Positions 1 through 9,225 of a DNA stretch of 64,000 nucleotides are shown here, in pieces. The translations under genes were made by a program, and so were the position numbers. The notes beneath the pieces were generated by a model. It had not been told where the DNA came from. It worked only from the letters and a program-made list of their open reading frames with translations, and did not search any database. Source of the DNA: Opitutaceae bacterium. GTDB taxonomy: Bacteria > Verrucomicrobiota > Verrucomicrobiia > Opitutales > Opitutaceae. Location: NCBI GenBank assembly GCA_028284235.1, contig JANQSC010000029.1:1-64000 (forward strand). Reading direction: 5' to 3'. Within the stretch, counting starts at the first letter, position 1; each line of letters opens with the position of its first letter.

Positions 1-588
1 GACCGCTGCAACCTTTCTCCGACTCCCGAAAACACGATTCGCATTCGATTTCGATCCGGTTTCGACACCGACTCCCTAGACGCCCGCCGGTACGGTTCCG
101 TCTCCTCCAGTTGCGGCGTGTGCGGCAAGACTTCTCTCGAAGACCTCCGAAAATCGTATCCAGATATCGATAGCGATTGCGCCGTCGCCCGTTCTATTCT
201 CCTAGACCTGCCAAACAAGCTGCGCGAACACCAGGTCGTCTTCGAACGCACCGGAGGCCTGCACTCGTCCGGAATATTCGACTGCCATGGCAACTTGGTC
301 ACACTACGGGAAGACGTCGGTCGCCACAACGCGCTCGACAAGGCGATCGGCTACGCTCTCTTAAACGACCAGTGGCCTCTCGACCAGCATGTATTGATGC
401 TTTCAGGACGGGTGTCGTTTGAGATTATCCAAAAGGCGCTCGCCGCCCGCATCCCAATCGTCGCGGCAGTATCAGCGCCATCCTCCCTCGCCATCGCCAC
501 GGCTCGACAGAGCGGCATCACGCTGATCGGATTCCTGCGCTCGCCGACCATGAACGTCTACTCCCACCCTCAACGGATTCTCGATTAA
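1..588 (+). CDS. fdhD: FdhD sulfurtransferase for formate dehydrogenase, 5' truncated
   Basis: The reading frame is open from base 1 and ends with TAA at 586-588, so only the C-terminal 195 residues are present. The FdhD signature SSSCGVCGK lies at about residues 35-43; its two cysteines form the CxxC that carries sulfur from IscS to the molybdenum cofactor of formate dehydrogenase. Further family blocks follow, with VFERTGGLHSSG, REDVGRHNALDK and LSGRVSFEI all visible. Known role: cytoplasmic sulfur transfer needed for formate dehydrogenase activity. The N-terminal part and any partner genes lie outside the window. An internal GTG at 118 lies inside the CxxC motif and cannot be the real start. 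Confidence 0.93.
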   Translation, partial: DRCNLSPTPENTIRIRFRSGFDTDSLDARRYGSVSSSCGVCGKTSLEDLRKSYPDIDSDCAVARSILLDLPNKLREHQVVFERTGGLHSSGIFDCHGNLVTLREDVGRHNALDKAIGYALLNDQWPLDQHVLMLSGRVSFEIIQKALAARIPIVAAVSAPSSLAIATARQSGITLIGFLRSPTMNVYSHPQRILD

Positions 589-603
589 CTTGAAGGGCAA
601 TCC

Positions 604-765
604 ATGAGCATCCAAACACCCGAGAACTTCGATCTGATATCGCTCGGCAAAAAAAGCAGGGAACTCAACCGTTGGGACTTCTTACTAACAATTGCCCCGT
701 CGCGGAAAAAGCGGGGAAGCGAAATCGACATTGAATCCGATCGCGACAGATTAAATCCAACCTAG
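604..765 (+). CDS. possible small protein, 53 residues
   Basis: An ATG at 604 follows a GAAGGG sequence at a reasonable distance and opens a 53-codon frame ending in TAG at 763-765, in the gap between fdhD and the protease gene. The product is charged, with a basic segment PSRKKRGSE and an acidic tail, and has no membrane segment or family I recognise. It could be translated together with fdhD, whose stop is 15 bases upstream. It may equally be a chance frame; the ribosome binding site is the only positive sign. Confidence 0.3.
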   Translation: MSIQTPENFDLISLGKKSRELNRWDFLLTIAPSRKKRGSEIDIESDRDRLNPT

Positions 766-776
766 GAAACACTTGC

Positions 777-2411
777 ATGCAGCGAAGGTACATTGCATTG
801 CCCCTCCTCCTCGTCACCGCCTATTTCGGCGGGCAATTCGCCTATAAACGCATTCAAACCGCCAAGAGGCCAGAATCGGTTGATCCCGCTCCCGCCACTC
901 CCGCGCAGCAAAGAGCGCTCCCCAATCCTGGGACCGACCTCCCGCCCGTTGCCGAGATTCCCGACGAACCCACGCAATTCGATCCGCCAGACGATCTGGC
1001 CCTCGCCGACGAGCTTCTCGCGAGCTTCGCGAGCGACTCCGCCTATCGCCGGTTCATCGACGCGGCGGAGCGAGCGGGATTTCGAATCATTGGCCGAAAC
1101 GACCGACTCCGATCCGCCCGGATCCAAGTGGATGGTTCCTCCAGCGCGGATCGACTCCGCGCGCTCGCCGGCGACGACGCCTCCTTCGACTACAACTACA
1201 TCGTCGCCGCCCCCACCGCGCCTCAGCCCGTGGCTTCCGGAGCCGGCTCGAGCCCATTCGAGAACCAATCGCTCAACTGGCTCGGCGTCCCCGCAGACCA
1301 CGCTAACTGGGGAGAAGGCGTCACTATCGCCATTCTCGATACCGCGGTCTCCTCCCATCCCGTCCTGGAAAACGCCCAAATCGAACGCGCGACCCTCATC
1401 GATGACAGCTCTGGCGGTATGGCGGAATACAGTGGTCACGGCACCGCTGTCGCCTCGTTAATCGCCGGAAACAACGGAGTCGGCATCGCGCCTGCCGCAG
1501 ATATTTTGAGTATCCAAGTAATGGATTCGAGCGGGCTCGGAGACAGCTTCACTCTGGCAGAAGGAATTGTGCAAGCCGTCGATTCGGGCGCCCAGGTCAT
1601 CAGCATGAGCCTCGGCAGCTACGGCTATACACAAGTCCTGCAAAACGCGGTCGACTACGCCCAGTCGCAAGGAGTGGTTCTCGTCGCCTCCGCAGGGAAC
1701 GACGGAGCGAACCAAGTTCCCTACCCCGCTCAGTTCCCCAGTGTGGTCGGAGTCGCCGCGGTCGACGCCGACAGTCAGCGCGCCTCCTTCTCAAACTACA
1801 GCGACGCAGTCGATATCGGCGCCCCCGGGGTCGGCGTGCACGCCGCGTGGGTCGACGACCAATGGGACGAGTTTTCAGGCACTTCCGCCGCCGCCCCCTA
1901 CGTCTCGGGCGCGATCGCGGCCACGCTCTCGCTCGACTCGTCCACGACGCCTCAGGAAGCCGTCGACATCGTTCTCGCCTATTCCGACGACGCTGCGGCG
2001 CCTGGCAAGGACGTCGAAATCGGCAATGGGATTCTCAATCTCGACCGCGTGCTCAATCGCGACGAGTCGTACATCTACGACGTCGCCCTCGCCGATTTCC
2101 ATCTAGACCTGGAAAACGCGACCGAATCCGTCGTCCCCCTGCTCGTAACCGTTCAGAACCGCGGCACGGAGCCGCTCAATAGCGTCTCAGTTACCATCAC
2201 TCAAAACGACCACTTCCCCCAGAAAGTCTATCTAGGAGGGCTATCGGAAAACGAAACCACCGCCCACACCCTCTACCTCGACCCCAATCAGCTCTCAGCC
2301 GAATCCGGCTACACAATTACCGCGGAAACCAGCGTTTCCGGCCGCGTCGACGCCCGCGAGTCGAACAACGTCAAGACCGGCGTATTGCAGCTCCAGCCGA
2401 TCGAACCCTGA
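777..2411 (+). CDS. membrane-anchored subtilisin-like (S8) serine peptidase with C-terminal CARDB-like domain
   Basis: A 544-residue protein. Residues 6-22 are hydrophobic after MQRR, giving a signal peptide or signal anchor, so the enzyme probably acts outside the cytoplasm. The S8 catalytic set is complete: Asp188 in AILDTAV, His221 in SGHGTAVASLIAGN, the oxyanion Asn308 in SAGNDG and Ser370 in SGTSAAAPYVSG. Residues about 75-145 resemble an N-terminal prodomain. Residues about 435-535 form a beta-rich region containing VTVQNRGTEPLNSVSV, typical of CARDB cell-adhesion modules. It stands alone between fdhD and a VOC gene, so its substrate is unknown. Confidence 0.88.
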   Translation: MQRRYIALPLLLVTAYFGGQFAYKRIQTAKRPESVDPAPATPAQQRALPNPGTDLPPVAEIPDEPTQFDPPDDLALADELLASFASDSAYRRFIDAAERAGFRIIGRNDRLRSARIQVDGSSSADRLRALAGDDASFDYNYIVAAPTAPQPVASGAGSSPFENQSLNWLGVPADHANWGEGVTIAILDTAVSSHPVLENAQIERATLIDDSSGGMAEYSGHGTAVASLIAGNNGVGIAPAADILSIQVMDSSGLGDSFTLAEGIVQAVDSGAQVISMSLGSYGYTQVLQNAVDYAQSQGVVLVASAGNDGANQVPYPAQFPSVVGVAAVDADSQRASFSNYSDAVDIGAPGVGVHAAWVDDQWDEFSGTSAAAPYVSGAIAATLSLDSSTTPQEAVDIVLAYSDDAAAPGKDVEIGNGILNLDRVLNRDESYIYDVALADFHLDLENATESVVPLLVTVQNRGTEPLNSVSVTITQNDHFPQKVYLGGLSENETTAHTLYLDPNQLSAESGYTITAETSVSGRVDARESNNVKTGVLQLQPIEP

Positions 2412-2477
2412 AAGTTAGCCCGACATTTCTCGAGCCTAGGACTAAGACTGTCCCAGGCTCGTGGGTAGGCTTTGCGC

Positions 2478-2882
2478 ATGAATATTTCCGACATCGCATT
2501 CACCGGCTATCCCGTTTCCAACATGCGCCGCGCCCGCGGCTTCTACGAGAAGGTTCTCGGCCTCAGCCCCACCGTTTACGAACTCGACAATGGCGCCTCC
2601 TGGGTCGAGTACGAACTCGCGTCGGGCACGCTGGCCATTTCCGACATCGACCCGAAGTGGCAGCCCAGGGACAACGGCCCGTCAATCGCCTTCGAAGTCG
2701 ACGACTTCGACGCCATGATGTCTCACCTAAAAGCGAACGAGGTTGCAATCCTGACAGAGGAAATCGACACCCCCGTTTGCAGATTCAGCAACATTTTGGA
2801 TACAGAAGGCAATGCCATCACGATCCACTGTCGCAAGGCCACGCATCCCGACAAGACCAGCGAAAAAACAGCCGTTGCTTGA
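2478..2882 (+). CDS. VOC (glyoxalase/bleomycin-resistance fold) family protein
   Basis: A 134-residue protein with the vicinal-oxygen-chelate pattern: GYPVSNMRRARGFYEKVLGL at the N terminus and a second half ending in LDTEGNAITIHCR. I chose the ATG at 2478 over an upstream TTG at 2472 because GGGTAGG lies at a good distance before it. The family covers metal-dependent lyases, dioxygenases and resistance proteins, so no reaction can be assigned. It ends close to the convergent FecR-like gene. Confidence 0.8.
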   Translation: MNISDIAFTGYPVSNMRRARGFYEKVLGLSPTVYELDNGASWVEYELASGTLAISDIDPKWQPRDNGPSIAFEVDDFDAMMSHLKANEVAILTEEIDTPVCRFSNILDTEGNAITIHCRKATHPDKTSEKTAVA

Positions 2883-2897
2883 GCGTTCGAACAACGA

Positions 2898-4361
2898 CTA
2901 GCGAGCGGCGTTATCCGCGTATTGCACGCGGTTGGGATCCGCTTCGACAATGATCCGGACCTGGTCGATGAATCCGTGCACTTCGAAATTCATGAACACT
3001 TGCTGCCGGTCGGACGAAATTCGAATCAGATCGTTTTCCGTCCTTCGGCCAAGCTTGCTTTCATAAACCGTGTCCGCGTCGCCAACTAGCGCGTCGCTTT
3101 CATTCAGGTTTTGCCCGTTGATAATGACACCGAGAATCTTGTTCTCGAAGCGGACTCGACCTTTCGCTCGGTGCATCGCGTCCGACTTGCCGGTCGCGTC
3201 GAAATGGACCAAATAGCTGTTCACGCGCGTGCCTGAGGCAATCTCGCCTTGCACCACGGAGGATTCCACCGCTCGCTCCCGCTCCTTCTGCTTCTCGGAG
3301 ACCGTCTCGGTGTACGCTTTCAAGGCCGATTCGCTCATAACGCGATAGGTCCCAGGTTTCTTCAGATTTACCGGAAGCGCCTCCGGCAATTGAAAATCGC
3401 GGCGCTCCGGAAAAACCATCAAATAATCGTGTTTGAACCGACCGTGGCGCAAGTCGCGCGGCGACTCCTGCAAGTTCCGCACCTGGCCGCCAGTCGCGCG
3501 AATCAACGGATCCTTTACCGGCGAAGGAGCGTAGGAATTCGGATCGTACTCGACCTCTAAATACGTTGGATTCTCATTCAGCTCTTGCAGGCGATCCTTG
3601 GCGATCACCAAGGGCTCGTTTTCGAAATCCATCCCCATCTTCATCCGAGCCTCCACTTCGCCTTCGAGAACATGGAGACGCGATTCGCCCGACTTGTCTA
3701 CTTTGAGGGCGAATTCCGTCCCCAGGTCCACGACTTCCATGTCGGGCGTGTCGATTCTAAACCCGATTGCCTGAGGCGGCACATTCGCGGTCACACGGCC
3801 CGTTACCAGGGTGATATGGTCCAATCCGAAGACATCGAATTCGACCGGTCCCCGCATCGAAAGTTTAACGCCATTGTCCAGACGGATTTGAGCCTTGCCG
3901 CTGTCCAAGCGGAACAACCCTCGCTGCACCCCTTTACCCACGTAGTGCTCCGAGGGAGCCTCCTCCGCCTTCAAGCTCGTGACGATTCCAATAAAATCTC
4001 CCTGAGCGACTCCGAAGGAGCCCGAATCCGGTAGCACGCGCCAAACGTTAAGCGAGAATGCGACCAGTGCCGCGACAGAGGCCACGACGGCAAAGGTCTT
4101 CCAGAAACGAATGTTGTCCCGTTTCGTCGTCTCAGACTTCAGGGTCTCATAGTCGATGAGATTGTCCGTCTCGCCCGCGACTGCGAGCAGCGGCTCCTGG
4201 TAAAGCGATGCATGCATATCGACATAGCGAATGTAGTCGTCCACACGTTTTGAATCCGATTTCAGGATACGATTGAGCTCGAGAGCCTCGGATTCCGAAA
4301 GCGTATCGTTGATCGCCTTGTCGAGAAGCAAGTCCCAGTTTCTTTCGTCAAAGTCAGACAT
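2898..4361 (-). CDS. FecR-like transmembrane regulator partnered with an ECF sigma factor
   Basis: A 487-residue protein. The N-terminal about 80 residues are cytoplasmic and acidic, with anti-sigma character. One membrane segment follows (FWKTFAVVASVAALVAFSLN, about 84-106), then a FecR domain with LDSGKAQIRLDNGVKLSMRG, IDTPDMEVVDLGTEF and HVLEGEVEA at about 150-240. The C-terminal half is unrecognised. The start codon lies 2 bases after the stop of the sigma factor gene, so the two are co-translated. In Verrucomicrobia and Planctomycetes such pairs are common; the FecR protein usually controls its sigma factor, though the signal here is unknown. Confidence 0.85.
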   Translation of the reverse strand: MSDFDERNWDLLLDKAINDTLSESEALELNRILKSDSKRVDDYIRYVDMHASLYQEPLLAVAGETDNLIDYETLKSETTKRDNIRFWKTFAVVASVAALVAFSLNVWRVLPDSGSFGVAQGDFIGIVTSLKAEEAPSEHYVGKGVQRGLFRLDSGKAQIRLDNGVKLSMRGPVEFDVFGLDHITLVTGRVTANVPPQAIGFRIDTPDMEVVDLGTEFALKVDKSGESRLHVLEGEVEARMKMGMDFENEPLVIAKDRLQELNENPTYLEVEYDPNSYAPSPVKDPLIRATGGQVRNLQESPRDLRHGRFKHDYLMVFPERRDFQLPEALPVNLKKPGTYRVMSESALKAYTETVSEKQKERERAVESSVVQGEIASGTRVNSYLVHFDATGKSDAMHRAKGRVRFENKILGVIINGQNLNESDALVGDADTVYESKLGRRTENDLIRISSDRQQVFMNFEVHGFIDQVRIIVEADPNRVQYADNAAR

Positions 4362-4363
4362 GG

Positions 4364-4906
4364 TTATGAGGCGGACATCCCGCTCGCTTGCATTTTACCT
4401 TGAATACAGTGCATTAAAGTCTTCCGCACCCGTTGAAGCGCTTTGTAGGTCGCTTCCACCGACTTGCCCTGCGAGTCCGCGATCGCGTCCACAGTTTCAT
4501 CTTCGAAATAATAGTCGGTCAGCATCGCGCGTTTGTCTTGCGGCACCTCCGCAAGGCACTCTTTCAAATACTCCCGCCTTTGGTCCAGTTCGGGAACGAG
4601 CATCGACTGGCGCGACGCGATTTCCTTCATCAAATCTTCGTCCAGGAAACGATGCCAGCGGCCCGACTTCTCGCGGTGCTTCAAAGTCATGTGATAAGCG
4701 AACCGGAACGCCCAAGGAGCGAACGGACGCGTCGGATCGTAGTCGCCTATCTTGTTGTACAGGGCGATCGCGGTTTCCTGCAGCACATCCTGAGCATCCT
4801 GCGAGTGCGGCATCAACGAGAGGATGTACCGGTAGATCTGCTTTTCATGGGTCATGAAAAGTTCGATAAACCGGCTTCGCGGATCTAGTTTTTCCGTGTC
4901 AGACAT
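4364..4906 (-). CDS. ECF-type RNA polymerase sigma factor
   Basis: A 180-residue sigma-70 family protein. Region 2 spans about residues 10-85, with YILSLMPHSQDAQDVLQETA and the region 2.4-like FAPWAFRFAYHMTLKH. Region 4 is at about 110-165, with LAEVPQDKRAMLTDYYFEDETVDAIADSQ followed by an HTH. It matches the sigma subgroup described for Rhodopirellula and Verrucomicrobium. The FecR-like partner follows directly. The 300 bases upstream hold LacI-type palindromes that could control the pair. Confidence 0.9.
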   Translation of the reverse strand: MSDTEKLDPRSRFIELFMTHEKQIYRYILSLMPHSQDAQDVLQETAIALYNKIGDYDPTRPFAPWAFRFAYHMTLKHREKSGRWHRFLDEDLMKEIASRQSMLVPELDQRREYLKECLAEVPQDKRAMLTDYYFEDETVDAIADSQGKSVEATYKALQRVRKTLMHCIQGKMQASGMSAS

Positions 4907-5204
4907 AGTGAATTGAGTGCACTGCTTCTATCGGATCTTTTACCCGATTCCAACACAAATTGGACAATCACCCACAACTCGGTTGAATTCTCCAAAATTT
5001 GTCCAAGAACCCATGATACTGAGTAAAACTCCCTGAAGCCTAGTCGCGCAAACCGCGCTATCGTCAGGCCCAGTACCAACAGTTTATTCATAGTGTCAAT
5101 CGTAGGCGCTTCCTGTCGCAATTCAGGCCGCGCTTTATGTGGGAAGCGCTTCCAGGTCGAAAGGCCTGGAAGCGTATTCACTTGGGGACAACAAGAACGG
5201 TCCT
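4907..5204. promoter_or_regulatory. control region with LacI/GalR-type palindromes upstream of the ECF sigma gene
   Basis: No convincing gene lies here. The perfect palindrome GGAAGCGCTTCC occupies 5142-5153; its core AAGCGCTT is the standard LacI/GalR-family operator core. A partial copy GCGCTTCC is at 5106-5113, and a third half-site GGAAGCG is at 5168-5174. CGCTTCCAGG (5147-5156) and CCTGGAAGCG (5165-5174) also form a perfect 10-bp inverted repeat that could act as a stem for the end of the M48 gene. A separate repeat, TTGGACAA at 4960-4967 and TTGTCCAA at 4999-5006, lies closer to the sigma start. Confidence 0.5.
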
Positions 5205-6698
5205 TTACTGACCTACCAACTTCAAGGGTCGACCGGCTGGGATCTTCTCGTCGAGCTCGACTTGGTTGATGATGGCCAAGTCGGCCTGATCCAGGCCGTA
5301 GGGCAAATCGCCGCCGATAAACGACTTGAAGTAGGCTGAGTCCTTAGCGGGCTGGACAACGAGTCGAGCGGGTTGCAGGTCACGTATTTCCCGATTCGCG
5401 ATCGGCCCGAAACTACTCGTGATTCGCGAGAAGAGCGGACGATATATCTCGATATCCGACGTTGCGGAGTAACTCAAAAAACTGAATACATTTTTCCCGT
5501 ATGAGAAAAACTCGTTTCGAAGCAGCACGCGCCCGCTTGAAGTATCCACCAAGCTTTCGACCACATACCCAGGCTGTCCTGCGATGCGGGCAGACTCCGA
5601 GCGAAGCGGTTGGATCCCAGAGGACGCGACGAAACTCCGGGCCGCCTCTTGCGGCGTATCGCCCTGACCGATACTAAACACGACCACGCCCCGGCTTTCC
5701 GGGTCGACCAGTGTAACGCGGCTGGCTTCGTTCTTCGCCCGCCAACCGTTCGGCACCACGAACTCGAAGTTCATGTCCGGATGATAGAATTTGCCCCGCA
5801 ATGTGAGACCCTTTCGCGGATTTTCCCCGAGCACCAGTCCGTCAATCTGCTTCAAGTACTCAGCCTCGCCCACATTCAAGTCGCCATAAAGTTCCCGCAT
5901 TTCCGCCGCAAGTTGCTGGATTCGACTCTCCCGTTCGCCCGGGTCCGGATGGCTCGACCGCCAGGTCGGCAAGCGCTGGCCCGATTTGCCCGAGATGCGA
6001 CCGAGCGAGTTGAAGAACTCGGCGGACTCTCCTACCTCATACCCAGCTTTCGCCGAATATTTGACGCCGTAGTAGTCGGATTCGCGCTCCGCGTCGCGTC
6101 CGTACTTCAAGCTTAGCATCTGAAAAACGCTTCCCCCGACTCCGAGAAATTGATCGGCGAAATTCTGATTGCCCGTGACCGTTTGCCCAATCACCGCTCC
6201 CGCCACCAAGCCAATCTGCCCCCATTGCTGCTTGAGCGCTTGTTGCGACGCGTGGCGGGCCGCCACATGCGTAATTTCGTGCCCCAGCACAACTGCGAGC
6301 TGGGCTTCGTTGTTCAAATGAGCAAGCAGCCCACGCGTCACGTACACGTACCCGCCTGGTAGAGCGAAGGCGTTGACCACCGGACTGTCCATTACTCGAA
6401 ATGTGAACTCCAAGTCCCGGTAAATCTCCGGAGTGTCCGGCTGTCGCAAACTGCTTTGGGCCAAAACCCGCTCTCCAATTTCCGTAACGTACCGCGACAG
6501 TCCATCATCTGGATACAGGCCCATTTCGCGGATCAAACTCTGGTCGCTCGTCCTCCCAAGCTCCAATTCCTGCTGCCACGTGTAGCCATAACTCCGCTTT
6601 TCGCCCGTAATGGCGCTCGGCTCGGTCACACAGCCAGTGAACACCACCAACACGAGCGGAAACGTCGCCAAAACGAGAACAGACCTCATCAATTTCAT
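5205..6698 (-). CDS. M48 family metallopeptidase, lipoprotein
   Basis: A 497-residue protein. I start it at the ATG at 6698 because TTGGAG precedes it; a GTG at 6725 also reads through but has no such site. Residues 1-22 are a lipoprotein signal ending in the lipobox VFTGC, so it should be anchored to a membrane facing the periplasm. The zinc site is HEITH (His140, Glu141, His144) in VVLGHEITHVAARHASQQ, and the third ligand region is ERESDYYGVKYSAKAGY. The C-terminal about 200 residues are unrecognised but long for this family. The family includes BepA-like proteases of outer membrane quality control, a possible role. Confidence 0.88.
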   Translation of the reverse strand: MKLMRSVLVLATFPLVLVVFTGCVTEPSAITGEKRSYGYTWQQELELGRTSDQSLIREMGLYPDDGLSRYVTEIGERVLAQSSLRQPDTPEIYRDLEFTFRVMDSPVVNAFALPGGYVYVTRGLLAHLNNEAQLAVVLGHEITHVAARHASQQALKQQWGQIGLVAGAVIGQTVTGNQNFADQFLGVGGSVFQMLSLKYGRDAERESDYYGVKYSAKAGYEVGESAEFFNSLGRISGKSGQRLPTWRSSHPDPGERESRIQQLAAEMRELYGDLNVGEAEYLKQIDGLVLGENPRKGLTLRGKFYHPDMNFEFVVPNGWRAKNEASRVTLVDPESRGVVVFSIGQGDTPQEAARSFVASSGIQPLRSESARIAGQPGYVVESLVDTSSGRVLLRNEFFSYGKNVFSFLSYSATSDIEIYRPLFSRITSSFGPIANREIRDLQPARLVVQPAKDSAYFKSFIGGDLPYGLDQADLAIINQVELDEKIPAGRPLKLVGQ

Positions 6699-6763
6699 AA
6701 CTCCAAAGAGCCTATTGGACTCCACTCAATGAATCGAGATCCAAATCAAAGCGACAAATCCGC

Positions 6764-8350
6764 CTACTCGACCACGGGCAGCACCAGGCGGAAATGCGTG
6801 TTGCCGGGCGACGATTCGACCAGACTCAACTCGCCCCCTTGCGCGCGAGCGAACTCCCGAGACAAATTGAGACCGAGACCAAAGCCGTCCACGCCGCGAT
6901 TCCGAGCGCTGTCCACCCGTGAAAACCGATGGAAAAGCCTCGAGATCGACTCTTCCGGAATTCCCGGTCCGCCATTGGAGATGTCGATTCGCAGTTCGGA
7001 GTCGTCCAACGCCAGCGCTACAGAAATCCAAGGATCGGCCTCGTCGTTGTATTTGACTGCGTTGCTCAAAAGATTCTGCAAAATCTGGGTCAACAGCGAC
7101 GGATCGACCGAAACCTCCGCGTCCCGATCGATTTCCGAATCGAACCGCGTCTGCGGCGCCTGCATCTCAAAATCTTCCACCAACTCCTCAAGAAGCGAGC
7201 CCACCCGGGTCGGTTTCCCCGTCACGCTGATCTGCCCCGCGTCTGCTTGGGCCAGCAAAAGCAGTCGCCGCGTGATTCCGTGCAGGCGCTGCGTCTCCTC
7301 GAGCAACATGCCTAAACGCCGCTGCTGATCGCTGTCGTCAGGCGCCTCTTGCAGCGCGCTTTCCAGGTGCCCCTGGAGAATTGTCAGCGGCGTTTTCAGC
7401 TCGTGGGCCGCGTCCGCGCTGAAACGAGTGGCTTGATTGAAGCTTCGCTCCAATCGCTCCAGCATCCCGTTGAAAACGCGAATCAACTCGGAAAACTCCC
7501 GATCCTCGTTCCCCGACTCGATGCGCTCGTCCAAATTCCGGACCGACAAACCGCTCGCCGCCCGCGTCAACGTCCGAATCGGACTAATCGCCCGGGAAGC
7601 GATAATCCAAGCCCCGATCGCGATCACGAGCAGCGCTAGCGGAGCGCTGAACAAAAACGCCCGACCCAGGTGGTTCATCTCCTGAGCCACCTGACTCAAC
7701 TCCACGCCCATCGCTACATTGTACCCGTCATATCGGTACACTCCAAACCGGATCGGCCCGTCGCGGCTCATCAACGTCAGCAATTCCGGCGGGGGAATCC
7801 GGCGCACTCTTTGGCTCGGATCGCCCCCGCGAGAACGCGGCCGATTCGCGTCGAACTCCCGGGGAGGTTTCCCTTTGAGTACCGCCTCCGGCGGGGGCGG
7901 ACCTTCTCCAGGACCAAATCCGCGGGGACCGCCGCGACGTCCGCGATCTTCCCGCCAGTATTCGGGCGACAAATCCGTTTCGGCAAACGGAGCGGGTTCG
8001 AGCACTCCTTCCGACTCGGGAAGTCTGTCGAGCAGACCTTCCATGGGCAGAAATTTCGACTCGAAATAGAGTTTCCCCTCAGGCCCGTAGACAAGCAAAT
8101 GAACGTCACCCTTGAAAATCCGATTCGCCACTCGTTCCGTCGCGTCCGCGAATCGCGCCCAGGAACGACTGTGCTCCGGATGGGGAAACTCCTGGAACGG
8201 CATGGACCGGAGACTCTGCTCCACCGTGGAAATTTTGATCAAGTAGAGCGAATAGCGAGCGGCCAGTCCGAACGCCAGTAGGACCGTTCCCGAAACCAGA
8301 ATCGTTAAGGCGAGGATCCGGAAACGAAACGACTGTCGAAATCGCTTCAT
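6764..8350 (-). CDS. membrane sensor histidine kinase
   Basis: A 528-residue kinase. Domain order: first membrane segment at about 11-30, periplasmic loop 31-230, second membrane segment 231-252, HAMP about 253-305, HisKA with the phospho-accepting His316 in DAAHELKTPLTI, then HATPase_c with the N box LSNAVKYNDEA and a G box DGFGLGLNLSREFA. The start at 8350 follows GAGGAAGGT and overlaps the regulator stop as ATGA. The loop contains a Gly/Pro/Arg-rich stretch at about 138-185, unusual for a ligand domain and similar in composition to the EF-hand protein encoded across the divergent promoter. It resembles the CusS/heavy-metal sensor group, but the signal is unproven. Confidence 0.9.
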   Translation of the reverse strand: MKRFRQSFRFRILALTILVSGTVLLAFGLAARYSLYLIKISTVEQSLRSMPFQEFPHPEHSRSWARFADATERVANRIFKGDVHLLVYGPEGKLYFESKFLPMEGLLDRLPESEGVLEPAPFAETDLSPEYWREDRGRRGGPRGFGPGEGPPPPEAVLKGKPPREFDANRPRSRGGDPSQRVRRIPPPELLTLMSRDGPIRFGVYRYDGYNVAMGVELSQVAQEMNHLGRAFLFSAPLALLVIAIGAWIIASRAISPIRTLTRAASGLSVRNLDERIESGNEDREFSELIRVFNGMLERLERSFNQATRFSADAAHELKTPLTILQGHLESALQEAPDDSDQQRRLGMLLEETQRLHGITRRLLLLAQADAGQISVTGKPTRVGSLLEELVEDFEMQAPQTRFDSEIDRDAEVSVDPSLLTQILQNLLSNAVKYNDEADPWISVALALDDSELRIDISNGGPGIPEESISRLFHRFSRVDSARNRGVDGFGLGLNLSREFARAQGGELSLVESSPGNTHFRLVLPVVE

Positions 8351-9018
8351 ACCTTCCTCATCCGGTAGCCGACCCCGCGCACAGTCTCCAGCAACTTGTC
8401 CTCTTCCGGTTGATCGATCTTTTTGCGTAGTCGCTGGAGACATACATCGACGATATTCGTGTTCGGGTCGAAATCATAGCCCCAGACATGCTCCAAAATC
8501 TGAGTACGCGTATACACGCGACCCGGCGAGCGCATTAGGTACTCGAGCAAATTGAATTCGCGAGAAGTAAGCTCGATCTCCCGCTCGCCTCGCTTCACCT
8601 CCCGAGTCGCCAAGTTCAAGACCAGGTCTTCGACCTGCTTCACATTCAGCTGGCTTCCGGTCGTCCGCCGATGCAATGCCTGCAGCCGCGCCACCAGCTC
8701 GTCGATGTAGAACGGCTTCGTCAAATAGTCGTCCGCCCCCAAATTCAAGCCTTCCAGCCGCTCGTCCAACTCGCCGCGAGCCGTCGCCGCTATGACCGGC
8801 ACGTTGTTCCCCTTCGCTCGCAAACTCTTCAAAATGCTGAGTCCATCGCGCCCGGGCAGCATGATGTCCAGCACGATAGCGTCGTAGCTCTGCGACGTGG
8901 CCAAATAGTAGCCGTCGTCCCCATTTTCCGCGAGATCCACCGCGAACCCCTGTTCTTTGAGGCCCTTGGTGACGAAATCGGAGATCTTCTTCTCGTCCTC
9001 TACTATCAGTACTTTCAT
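8347..9018 (-). CDS. OmpR/PhoB-type response regulator (CusR-like)
   Basis: A 223-residue regulator. The receiver domain (1-118) has the acidic pocket Glu7/Asp8, phospho-acceptor Asp51 in VLDIMLPGRDG, Thr79 and Lys101 in LTKPF. The winged-helix DNA-binding domain (about 125-220) contains LTSREFNLLEYLMRSPGRV and the recognition region WGYDFDPNTNIVDVCLQRLRKKID, as in CusR and CopR. It overlaps the kinase start by 4 bases. A CusR/HprR-like dyad 79 bases upstream suggests autoregulation and control of the divergent EF-hand gene. Confidence 0.92.
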   Translation of the reverse strand: MKVLIVEDEKKISDFVTKGLKEQGFAVDLAENGDDGYYLATSQSYDAIVLDIMLPGRDGLSILKSLRAKGNNVPVIAATARGELDERLEGLNLGADDYLTKPFYIDELVARLQALHRRTTGSQLNVKQVEDLVLNLATREVKRGEREIELTSREFNLLEYLMRSPGRVYTRTQILEHVWGYDFDPNTNIVDVCLQRLRKKIDQPEEDKLLETVRGVGYRMRKV

Positions 9019-9095
9019 CGCAAAACCTTTCGCAGGCGCAGATAATCAATGGATTACGCGCTATACAAAGCAACGCCCAAACTCAAGGAAACGTT

Positions 9096-9113
9096 CATTA
9101 CAAACCTGTAATC
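9096..9113. promoter_or_regulatory. probable response-regulator binding dyad (CusR/HprR-like box)
   Basis: The sequence CATTACAAACCTGTAATC contains the perfect arms ATTACA and TGTAAT around AACC. From memory, the E. coli HprR/CusR box is CATTACAAAATTGTAATG, the same arms and spacing. It lies between the divergent regulator (start 9018) and EF-hand gene (start 9226), the usual place for such a site. No other copy was noticed in the window. Confidence 0.6.
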
Positions 9114-9225
9114 CAAATACGCGGTATTCTGTCATCTTGATAGAGTTTACTCCATTGCATACGAAGAACGCCTGTCAGGAATCACCCCTGCCCAGCGCGA
9201 CAACACTCAACAAGAAAGTACACTC

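Noticed and set aside
4885..5181. Minus-strand frame of 98 codons upstream of the sigma gene
   Set aside because: It overlaps the sigma start and covers palindromic control DNA; no site or family.
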